A stretch of 20,767 bases of DNA from PUND01 sp046538345 (GTDB taxonomy: Bacteria > Planctomycetota > Phycisphaerae > SM23-33): positions 1 through 20,767 of the forward strand of contig JBKHJB010000019.1 of NCBI GenBank assembly GCA_046538345.1, in the 5' to 3' direction. This document shows, piece after piece, positions 1 through 9,673 of the stretch (position 1 is its first letter; each line of letters begins with the position of its first letter). A program made the translations under genes and the position numbers. The notes beneath the pieces were generated by a model. The model made no database searches and had not been told where the DNA came from. It worked only from the letters and a program-made list of their open reading frames with translations.

Positions 1-543
1 CTCGGCGCCTTCGCCGCGGACCATGACCTTCACGCGGGCCTCACCGTACAGCCAGCGGAAAGGCCCGTCGGTGCGGCCGGCGGGGTCTCGTCCGGCGTGG
101 TCGCAGATGCCTCGTTGCTCGCGGACGACTCGTTGCTGGACGTATCGACGGCCGTGACGACGTAGTAATACGTGGTCTGGTCGTCAACGGTGGTGTCGCC
201 ACCAGACGTGGTATCGCTGGCGATGTTGGAGTAATCCGAATATCAGGTTTGCCCGGCGTGCTCGCACGCGGTAGTAGTATGTGGTTGACTCGGACAAGCC
301 CGTGTCTGAGTAGGTCGTGACGTTCGCGCCAACGGTAGCGATCTCCGAGAAACTCGACCCATCCAGGGATCGTTCTACACGGAAATCATCCTCGTTGTCG
401 GAGTTGTCCGTCCACGTCAGATCGATCTGGCTGGAACTGACCGCTGTCGCCGTCAGGTCCGTCGGCGCCGCAGGCGTCGTGGGCTTGGCCGCAACGGCGG
501 GCGCCGCCAGAACAGCGACGCCGCACCTCAGAGATGGTTGCAT
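1..543 (-). pseudogene. Fibronectin type III secreted protein, 5' part, frame broken
   Basis: The start is ATG at 541-543, with a strong AAAGGAG ribosome site about 8 nt upstream. The N-terminus is a short signal-like stretch ending in A-V-A-A, followed by an FnIII domain (APTDLTATAVSSSQIDLTW ... TTYYYRVRA, residues about 25-95). After YYYRVRA the frame becomes nonsense and stops at 184. The FnIII continuation (YSDYSNIAS, then TTYYYVVTAVD) is present in another frame, preceded in that frame by an in-frame TGA at 243-245. A third frame (residues like GPFRWLYGEARVKV) carries good coding sense to the window edge, while the second frame stops at 30-32. That makes at least two frameshifts, so this is either a decayed gene or sequencing/assembly error in repetitive FnIII sequence. 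The function is unknown; such domains usually sit in large exported or cell-surface proteins. Confidence 0.6.
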
Positions 544-1150
544 GCCTTGTTCTCCTTTTGCTGCTTCACTTCACAAATGAGATGCCCCTTTCGCATCGGT
601 CCGACGAGGACCAATGCAGGACGTGTGAGTTGCGGTACCAGGGCACCAAGGGTGGAGGACGGGCGAGGAAAGCGCTCCGGGGCGATGAACAGGACCAACC
701 TGTCCCTTTAGTCGAAACGAACATCGCCATCTCCCATCCGACCCTAAATCGCAGGCCGGATGTTGGTTACATCTTCGGCCGCGACGAAGTGTCCGCTTCG
801 AATGGGACGACGGCGACGTGCTCCGCCTGCCACAATTGATATGTTGCTCGCTGCAGGACCACGACACATCGCTACCGCGTCGTGAATCTGCTGTTTTGCT
901 TTCGCCGTACGGCAGGACCCGGCGAAATGTCTCTCCGGGGCACGGCAAGAGCATCAGCTCCGGAGGGTACTGAGACTTGCCTCAACGACGCGATATGATA
1001 AAGCCAAAGTCGGATTTGTCAATTAAATAATCCGCACCGCCAGCGGTCCCTTTTGTGCCGGGCTTGTCATTCACCCGCCGCGGGACTATCCTGCCTTGCC
1101 TTACGCGACAAACAGGACCAGCCGGAAAACTGAAAGGACGGCACAGAAAG
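544..1150. other. Intergenic region between divergent genes, no gene seen
   Basis: About 600 bases separate the FnIII gene (minus) from the GH2 gene (plus). Open frames occur on both strands but have Arg/Cys/Ser/His-rich, low-complexity translations without recognisable domains or good ribosome sites. The region must hold the promoters of both flanking genes. One short perfect inverted repeat, ACAGG-ACCAA-CCTGT, lies near 690-705, and an AT-rich stretch lies near 1010-1030. No tRNA-like cloverleaf is evident. Confidence 0.5.
1064..1092 (+). promoter_or_regulatory. Candidate sigma70 promoter for the GH2 gene
   Basis: TTGTCA at 1064-1069 and TATCCT at 1087-1092 are separated by exactly 17 bp. 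Transcription would begin near 1099, leaving a roughly 50-nt leader before the ATG at 1151. This placement argues against the upstream GTG at 1055 as the start, because that codon lies upstream of the promoter. Confidence 0.5.
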
Positions 1151-2890
1151 ATGGCCACTTTGCGCAATTTCCCCCAGCACGAGGTTCGCCCCATTGAACC
1201 GCTCACCGGCAGATGGGACTTCGTCACAGCCGACGACCGCAACGACAAAGCCAAGCTCCCCAAGCGCTACACCCGGAGCATCCACGTGCCCGGCGCCTGG
1301 GAGCAGCTTCCCGGATTGGAGAACTACCGCGGCAAAGCGTGGTTCCGCACAACCATCCCCGGCGTCGAGGGCTGGGCGGTCCGACTGGTCTTCGGCGGAG
1401 TCAGCCACACCGCCGATGTGTTCGTGGACGGCAAACACGTCGGGCACCACTACGACGCCTTCACGCCGTTCGACGTGGTTATTCCGCGCCTGAGCGAAGG
1501 AGACCACGAGCTGGTCGTCCAAGTGGACAACAGCTTCGGCGAGCACTCCGCCCTGCACCTGGACAACGACTATTACACCTATGGCGGCATCACACGCCCG
1601 GCGGAGATGCAGCTCGTGCCGAACGTTTACATCGACCGAATGTTCGCGCTTCCGGTCCGCCGGGGCGACAAGTGGGACCTGGACGTGCGGGTCCGACTGG
1701 CCAACTGGAGCAAAGCCGACGAGACACGCGGCGTGGCTGTCGCGGTTGCGGACGGTTTTCTCGAGCTGGGCGACGTTTCCGTCCCCACCGGCGGAACGGT
1801 GGAAGTATCCGGCCGGTTCAAGAACCTGGACGTCGATAGCTGGTCGCCGGCGAATCCCGAGCTGTACGCCGTCGAGGCGCTGCTTTCCGACGGCGAGGAA
1901 TTGACCGACGACCTGCTGGATCGCGTGGGCTTCCGCGAGGTAAAGGTCCGCGGCAAAAAGCTGCTGCTCAACGGCGAGCCGATCCACCTCCGCGGGTACA
2001 ACCGCCACGAGGACCATCCGCAGTTCGGCTGTGCCATACCCCTGGAGGCGATGGTCACTGACCTGGAGATCCTGCGCGACCTTGGCTGCAACTTCGTGCG
2101 GACCTGCCACTACCCCAACGACCAGCGTTTCCTGGACCTCTGCGACGAGCTGGGCTTCTGCGTGTGGGAGGAATCGCACGCACGCCAGGTTAAGTTCGAA
2201 CACCCGAAGTTCCGCGAGCAGATTGCCCAGTCCACCCGCGAGATGATCGACTGGCATTACAGTCACCCGTCGATCCTCATGTGGGGCTGCCTTAACGAGT
2301 GCGATTCGGTCTCGGCCGCCGGCCGAAAGGAGCACGAGCGCGTCATCGAGATTATCCGCGAGATGGACGACTCGCGCCCGGTAACGTTCGCATCCAACAA
2401 GACCACCAAGGACCGCTGCCTGGACCTGGTGGATATCGTCTCGTGGAACCGTTACCAGGGCTGGTACCACGGCGGACCGGACTCGGCCGGCGACGACCTG
2501 AAGGAACTGATCAAATGGCTGAACTCCGACGCCAGCGGCGGCAAGAACAAGCCGGTCATCATGAGCGAATTCGGCGCCGGCGCGATACCGGGCTATCGCA
2601 GACCCCATCACGCCAAGTGGACCGAGGAATATCAGGCCGAGGTGCTCGACCACCAGTTGCCCGTCTATCTGGAGCATCCGCAGGTGGTGGGAGTGGCCAT
2701 CTGGCAGTTCTGCGACTGCCGCGTGACGACGGGGCATTTCAACGGCCGGCCGCGAACCATGAACAACAAGGGCACCGTCAGTGAGTTCCGCCTGCCGAAG
2801 CTCGCTTACGACGTCGTAAAAAAGCGCATGCACGAGTCCATCCGCAACCGCCGCAAGCAACAGAAAAGCCGCAGGAAGAGCAAACGCTGA
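1151..2890 (+). CDS. Glycoside hydrolase family 2, beta-glucuronidase-like
   Basis: A 579-residue GH2 enzyme in the usual three-part order: an N-terminal jelly-roll sugar-binding domain (about 15-170, with GRWDF, VPGAWEQLPG and FGGVSHTADVFVDGKHVG), an Ig-like domain (about 175-265), and a TIM barrel beginning near LLLNGEPIHLRGYNRHEDHP. The predicted acid/base is Glu383 in CLNECDS and the nucleophile is Glu473 in IMSEFGAGA. Asn538-Asn539-Lys540 before Gly matches the N-x-K element that binds the uronate carboxylate in beta-glucuronidases, which favours that activity over beta-galactosidase. There is no signal peptide, so it should act in the cytoplasm on imported glucuronides. The ATG at 1151 is chosen over an in-frame GTG at 1055: the extra 32 residues are Arg/Pro-rich and unlike the family, and a promoter lies between the two codons. 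The last ~15 residues are very basic (RNRRKQQKSRRKSKR). It stands alone, apparently monocistronic. Confidence 0.85.
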   Translation: MATLRNFPQHEVRPIEPLTGRWDFVTADDRNDKAKLPKRYTRSIHVPGAWEQLPGLENYRGKAWFRTTIPGVEGWAVRLVFGGVSHTADVFVDGKHVGHHYDAFTPFDVVIPRLSEGDHELVVQVDNSFGEHSALHLDNDYYTYGGITRPAEMQLVPNVYIDRMFALPVRRGDKWDLDVRVRLANWSKADETRGVAVAVADGFLELGDVSVPTGGTVEVSGRFKNLDVDSWSPANPELYAVEALLSDGEELTDDLLDRVGFREVKVRGKKLLLNGEPIHLRGYNRHEDHPQFGCAIPLEAMVTDLEILRDLGCNFVRTCHYPNDQRFLDLCDELGFCVWEESHARQVKFEHPKFREQIAQSTREMIDWHYSHPSILMWGCLNECDSVSAAGRKEHERVIEIIREMDDSRPVTFASNKTTKDRCLDLVDIVSWNRYQGWYHGGPDSAGDDLKELIKWLNSDASGGKNKPVIMSEFGAGAIPGYRRPHHAKWTEEYQAEVLDHQLPVYLEHPQVVGVAIWQFCDCRVTTGHFNGRPRTMNNKGTVSEFRLPKLAYDVVKKRMHESIRNRRKQQKSRRKSKR

Positions 2891-2916
2891 GGCGACCGAC
2901 CGGCTCTACCGGCGAC

Positions 2917-2993
2917 AGGTTACGGGTTACGAGTTACAGGTTACTTATTGATCGCTACTGATTACTGGTTACTGGTTACCGGCTACTGGTTCA
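2917..2993 (+). repeat. Tandem heptamer repeat, about 11 units of (T)GGTTAC
   Basis: Sequence from 2917 divides exactly into consecutive 7-mers: AGGTTAC, GGGTTAC, GAGTTAC, AGGTTAC, TTATTGA, TCGCTAC, TGATTAC, TGGTTAC, TGGTTAC, CGGCTAC, TGGTTCA. The period is kept with no indel, although units 5 and 6 have diverged. The array fills most of the 107-bp gap and ends 4 nt before the ATG of the ferric-reductase-like gene, so it occupies the place where a ribosome site would be expected. Confidence 0.9.
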
Positions 2994-2997
2994 CACC

Positions 2998-4335
2998 ATG
3001 TCCACGCAGGAGCCGCAGGTGAAGCAGAATCTCGGTCCAGACGTTATTCGCAGACGGAAGATTGTGTTGCTGGTGCTGCTGTCCGTCTCGGCCGGGGTGC
3101 CGCTGGCGTTCATCCGCTACAACGAGCCGACCGCGACACAGACGATAACCAAGGTCCTCGCCAAGACCGGCTCGCTCGTCGGTACTGTCCTGCTCGTCTG
3201 GCAGTTGATTCTGGGTTTTCGCATCGTCAGCACGCTGTTCCACCGTGACCTGCTCTGGCTGGTGAAGCTGCACGAGCGGCTGGGAGCGGCGGCGATACTG
3301 CTGATCCTGCTGCACCCGATCTTCATACCCATCTACTACGCCATCAAGTTCGACCGCTCCGTGCTCGGCTTGGACCTCTCGGATCCGTTCTACTGGTTCG
3401 TGCTGGCCGGGATGGCCACGATGGCTCTGCTGCTGTTCATATTCGTCACCAGCGTGTTTTTCCGAAAAAAGCTCGGATACGGACGGTGGTTCGCAACGCA
3501 TCTGACGACGTACCTGGTTCTGCCGCTGGCGTTCGTCCACGCATTTCCGATAGGCATGACACTGCGCGAGACGCCGCTTAACTGGTACTGGATGCTGCTT
3601 GCCGCCGTAGCGGGCGCGGTTATCCTCGCCCGGCTGCTGAACGTCGCCGGCTGGCGGGCATATCCGCACGAGGTAACCAACGCCCACAAGCTCTCCGAAG
3701 GCGTAACCGAGCTGACCATGCTGCCGCGACAGCGGCCTATGGAACCCCACCCGGGGCAGTTCGTGTATATCCGCCGCCGGAAAGCGGGTAGTCAGCGTCC
3801 TTACAGCGTCGTCCGCTACGATTCCGACAGCGGCGAAATCAGCATTGCCGCCCGAGCCGGCAGAGACTTCAGCGTGCGGCTGCAGAGCGTCCAGCCGAGT
3901 GAGCGGATGTACCTGGACGGGCCTTACGGCGTCTTCGGCCAGGAAGCCCTCCGGACCGACCGGCCGCTGGTGATGGCGGCCGGCGGTATCGGCATAACCG
4001 CTTTTCTCTGGATGCTGGAGACCATCGAGCAAAACCACGACCGCCCCGCGTACCTGTTCTACGGCAATCTCACGACCGACAGAATCTCCTACCGCCGTGA
4101 GCTTGACGCACTGCGGTACGTCCGGGTCGTACACGTCATAAGCCATCAGCCGGATTATCCCGGCGAAAAGGGGTTTATCACGGTGGAGTTGATGCGTAGA
4201 TACGTCGGCCGGGAGCTGAGCGAATGTGAGGTGCTCATCTGCGGTCCGCCCGTGATGACGGAGAAGCTGGAAACCCAGCTTCTGGAAGCCGGCGTACCGA
4301 CCGAACAGATACACCACGAGCTTTTCGGTTTCTAA
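2998..4335 (+). CDS. Ferric-reductase-like flavocytochrome (NADPH oxidase/FRE type)
   Basis: A 445-residue membrane oxidoreductase. The N-terminal half holds about six hydrophobic helices (roughly 22-40, 55-78, 95-116, 132-154, 168-186, 197-215) with paired histidines His92/His106 and His168/His181, as expected for b-type haem ligation in ferric-reductase-like membrane domains. The C-terminal half is a ferredoxin-reductase module: FAD-binding RPYS (267-270), the pyridine-nucleotide loop AAGGIGITAF (327-336) and a terminal CGPPVM motif. It should carry electrons from cytoplasmic NAD(P)H through FAD and haem to an acceptor in or across the membrane; the acceptor cannot be read from sequence. 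No Shine-Dalgarno is visible before the ATG, where the heptamer array lies instead. It ends convergent with the next gene, 57 bp apart. Confidence 0.85.
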   Translation: MSTQEPQVKQNLGPDVIRRRKIVLLVLLSVSAGVPLAFIRYNEPTATQTITKVLAKTGSLVGTVLLVWQLILGFRIVSTLFHRDLLWLVKLHERLGAAAILLILLHPIFIPIYYAIKFDRSVLGLDLSDPFYWFVLAGMATMALLLFIFVTSVFFRKKLGYGRWFATHLTTYLVLPLAFVHAFPIGMTLRETPLNWYWMLLAAVAGAVILARLLNVAGWRAYPHEVTNAHKLSEGVTELTMLPRQRPMEPHPGQFVYIRRRKAGSQRPYSVVRYDSDSGEISIAARAGRDFSVRLQSVQPSERMYLDGPYGVFGQEALRTDRPLVMAAGGIGITAFLWMLETIEQNHDRPAYLFYGNLTTDRISYRRELDALRYVRVVHVISHQPDYPGEKGFITVELMRRYVGRELSECEVLICGPPVMTEKLETQLLEAGVPTEQIHHELFGF

Positions 4336-4392
4336 GCCGGCAACGCGGCGTGGATAGCCCACCCGGTCAGCCCGGCCCGGGGAAAGCCGCAT

Positions 4393-5238
4393 TCATCCCG
4401 ATGACGTACCGGAACCGGTATTGTCGTCGAGGTTGGGACCGAAATCCGGCGGCGGCGATGGTCCGGCGTTGAGCGAGCCTGGCTGGCGGGCCTCGAAGGC
4501 AAGCCGATGTCGCAGCAGCGGACCTTCGCGTCCCATCTCCATCGGCGTCGGAGCCGACTCCTGCGGTATGCGGCAGGTTAGCCCGCAACCCAGCACCAGA
4601 CCGTACAGCCCCAAGGCGCCCCAGAAATACCAGGTGGCATGGGTCTTGAAGGTGTCGCTGCCGCCGAGGATCTGCATGCTGCGGAAGGTCCCAGTAAGTG
4701 CGGCGGTCTCCCTGTCTTGCCGGGCCGCGCTTACGTTGCCTTCCTGCTCCACGCGTTCGCGAACGTCCTCGTAATAGTCAGTGGACGCCACAAGCACCAT
4801 AACCGCTATGCCCACCAGCGCTCCCAAAGCCAGATATCCCCCGGCCCTGTCTTTGGAGACGGCCCTGACCGCGGCGGCCGCGCAAGCCATTAAGAACATG
4901 GCGGGTAGTATTGCACCAAATAACACCCACTGCCTCTTCTCGGGGAAGCCCTCCTGAATGGCCGGCACGTTGTGCTTGTCGCGATATGCCTCCAGCCGTC
5001 CTTTTGTAAGGTCCGCCGCGGTTGCCTGGGCAACCGGCCAGGACCGCACCTGCCCGCCCGGACGCTGCCGCATCTCTGAAGGCAGATTGGGGGCGAAGTG
5101 GTAGATGCCCGCTTTCATCTCGTCCTGCGGCTCGGCGCACAACTCCAGCCAGGGCGCGAAGTACAGCGCACCCAGCGCCAGCGACGCCGCTGCCGCGAGG
5201 ATAATCGCAACCGGTGGACGTTGTAGCCCTATGTCCAT
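4393..5238 (-). CDS. Unknown membrane protein with four predicted helices
   Basis: A 281-residue protein not recognised as any family. Hydrophobic segments lie at about 9-30, 103-127, 134-151 and 203-222. Between the first two is a soluble loop of about 70 residues, and between the third and fourth a charged loop (YYEDVRERVEQEGNVSAARQDRE). The tail after the fourth helix is about 60 residues, rich in Pro, Gly and Ser, ending NTGSGTSSG. The ATG at 5236-5238 is preferred over an in-frame TTG 24 nt upstream because GAGG sits 6 nt before it. It lies downstream of mutS on the same strand but 305 bp away, so co-transcription is doubtful. The PEGF/PAGF-type short motifs seen do not identify it. Confidence 0.7.
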   Translation of the reverse strand: MDIGLQRPPVAIILAAAASLALGALYFAPWLELCAEPQDEMKAGIYHFAPNLPSEMRQRPGGQVRSWPVAQATAADLTKGRLEAYRDKHNVPAIQEGFPEKRQWVLFGAILPAMFLMACAAAAVRAVSKDRAGGYLALGALVGIAVMVLVASTDYYEDVRERVEQEGNVSAARQDRETAALTGTFRSMQILGGSDTFKTHATWYFWGALGLYGLVLGCGLTCRIPQESAPTPMEMGREGPLLRHRLAFEARQPGSLNAGPSPPPDFGPNLDDNTGSGTSSG

Positions 5239-5543
5239 CACATACCTCACATCCTGCCGCAATACAGGCGGTGACAGTCGGTCTCCCGGTGACGGCAGAG
5301 ACGTACCGCCTGATCCTCCCGTTGATCTATCGACCCTGCGACAGCGTGGCTTTTGCTAAGAATTGGGCCTCTTCAAGGCCGGGCTGCCGGAGAGCAGGCG
5401 AATTCTCGGAGTTCGCGGACGTGTCGGCAATTGTGCAATTTCAAAGCTACGATACATCTCAGCCGCCGGCAAACAGGGGATAGCAGCTTGTCTGGCACGC
5501 AAGAGTTTGACTATTACAGACTTACGTTTGGAAGTAGCGGCTG
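5239..5543. other. Intergenic region downstream of mutS, nothing identified
   Basis: This 305-bp stretch separates the mutS stop codon from the start of the unknown membrane protein. No convincing gene, RNA or intrinsic terminator (stem plus T-run) was found on either strand. The short open frames crossing it lack ribosome sites and recognisable content. It presumably holds the membrane-protein promoter. Confidence 0.5.
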
Positions 5544-8210
<2,667 letters not shown>

Positions 8211-8265
8211 CGGCGATGATAGACAGCCGTCGGCGAACGGGCAAGAGCGCCGCTCGCCGTCGGGC

Positions 8266-9075
8266 CTACGCGGCGGCGCAACCACCGGTGGCGGTGCGGG
8301 CGGATATGCTGTTCAGAACGCCCGCCAGCCGCTCCGCCAGCTCTGCGGCGGGGAATGTTCTCCTCAGCCCGCCGCCGTTGCGAAGCGCCCACGCCGGCGC
8401 CACCGGCAGCAGGACCGAATCGACCGCGCTGCCGTCCACCTCCGCCCAGAGCTGTGCAATCGCCTCGGCGATGCTTACCGGCGCCGACACCGACCGTCCC
8501 TCCGCCGGGTCCGACAGCGCACAAAGATCCGCCCGGGAGGTCACAAGGAACTCGCGGCAGGCGAGGGGACGGAGTGGGTAGATGCTGCAGAGCTCGTCCC
8601 GCAGCAGCGGGCAGTCCAGGTGCATGTTCGCATACCAGCGGGACACGGCCGCCAGACCATGCGATACCGGAGGCGGACCGGCCGAGTTTATCCGTCTTGC
8701 CGCGCGGGCAAACGCCAGTTGGAACGCCTTTCGTCGCCTTAGCGGCAGAATCTCCAGCTCGTCGGTCAGCCGCACCGCTTCCGGCGCGGAGACCGGTACC
8801 AGGTATCGACAGCAAGCCGAGCAACCGGGCCTGCAAGGTACATGATCGCCGCTTGCGCCAATACTGCGGCGCAGCATGCGCGTCTGTTCATCGGCAAGCG
8901 CCCGGGCCGCGGGGATGACATCGCAGATGGTCGCTTCGCCGGCCGGTGCGAACAGTCGCACCTTCAACACGCCGTCACCGGCGGGCAAAGAGCACTCCGT
9001 GCAGCTTTCGCCGACCGTCGGTGGTCGCGTAGGACGCTCACATATACTCAGGTTTATCGTGGTCTCTTCGGACAA
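8266..9075 (-). CDS. YkgJ-type cysteine-cluster protein
   Basis: A 269-residue protein with the YkgJ/UPF0153 cysteine pattern: C81-x3-C85-x2-C88-C89 (CRPGCSACC) and then C155, C163 and C173 in DCPLLRDELCSIYPLRPLACR. These cysteines are thought to bind a zinc or Fe-S centre; the biochemical role of the family is not established. Additional cysteines near the N-terminus (C12, C25, C28) and the Ala-rich C-terminal half (about 180-269) are outside the core. The start is TTG at 9073-9075, supported by a near-perfect AGGAGG at 9084-9089 with an 8-nt spacer; no ATG lies nearby in frame. It precedes mutS on the same strand. Confidence 0.8.
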   Translation of the reverse strand: MSEETTINLSICERPTRPPTVGESCTECSLPAGDGVLKVRLFAPAGEATICDVIPAARALADEQTRMLRRSIGASGDHVPCRPGCSACCRYLVPVSAPEAVRLTDELEILPLRRRKAFQLAFARAARRINSAGPPPVSHGLAAVSRWYANMHLDCPLLRDELCSIYPLRPLACREFLVTSRADLCALSDPAEGRSVSAPVSIAEAIAQLWAEVDGSAVDSVLLPVAPAWALRNGGGLRRTFPAAELAERLAGVLNSISARTATGGCAAA

Positions 9076-9236
9076 GCGTCGCGCCTCCTGTACGCCCTGA
9101 ACTTCGCCTCCGAGAACTACTATCGGCCCGAAAAGAAGGGCATTTGAGGCACTGTCGGCGCAAAACCCCGAAACCGCTTGTGAACCCCACCGGCGAATGC
9201 GGGCAAATCACACTCGTCGAACAAAGCCCCGCCGAC

Positions 9237-9509
9237 CTACCCTTCGCTGTTCCGCTTCTTCGCCTGTTCGATAAGCTCGACTATCGACGCCACCTTGGGC
9301 TTGGGCGGTGAGAGGATCTTCGCAATATCCTCCTCGCTGTAGTGGGCGCGGATGAAGCTCTCCACGTCGAAAAGCTCCCACCAGCAGTCGAAGATCTTGT
9401 TGCAGGGCAACTCCCGCGCGGGCCGGCGGCAATAGCCGAACTCCACCTCGTGCCCCAGCCGCGGACACCGCCGCTTCCGCCCGTCATGCTTTTGTACCTC
9501 ATCACTCAT
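9237..9509 (-). CDS. Small four-cysteine protein of unknown function (CPRLGHEV type)
   Basis: About 90 residues if started at the ATG of MSDEVQ, which has AGGA 7 nt upstream. In-frame ATGs at 9530 and 9542 would add 7 or 11 residues but have badly spaced ribosome sites. The core RCPRLGHEVEFGYCR ... LPCNKIFDCWWELFDVESFI places cysteines at 15, 27, 36 and 42, a spacing suited to a single metal or Fe-S site, followed by an acidic helix and a Lys-rich tail. From memory, similar short proteins occur widely in deltaproteobacteria and planctomycetes with no assigned role. There is no signal peptide or membrane segment. It lies 161 bp upstream of the YkgJ-like gene, same strand. Confidence 0.75.
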   Translation of the reverse strand: MSDEVQKHDGRKRRCPRLGHEVEFGYCRRPARELPCNKIFDCWWELFDVESFIRAHYSEEDIAKILSPPKPKVASIVELIEQAKKRNSEG

Positions 9510-9673
9510 GGGCTTGTCCTGAACAGCCATTGTAACATACATTGTCCTCGAACACTTCTCTCGTCTGAGAGCGCGGCAAACGCGAGTCGAGACCTTGTTA
9601 ACGTCCCAGGTCACCAGCGAGACTTTGGCTATCCGAGCTTGCGTACGCCCGCCACACCCGCGAGGATGTCTGC

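Noticed and set aside
781..840. tRNA T-loop-like CTTCGAAT near 797
   Set aside because: No matching acceptor, anticodon or D arms around it.
571..954. A 127-codon minus-strand frame in the 544-1150 gap
   Set aside because: Translation is Arg/Ser/Cys-rich without domain, signal or ribosome site.
1067..2860. A 597-codon open frame antisense to the GH2 gene
   Set aside because: Shadow of the GH2 codons; no recognisable domain, while GH2 catalytic residues are complete on the plus strand.
2917..2993. Possible CRISPR array
   Set aside because: The unit is only 7 bp with no spacers; it is a simple tandem repeat.
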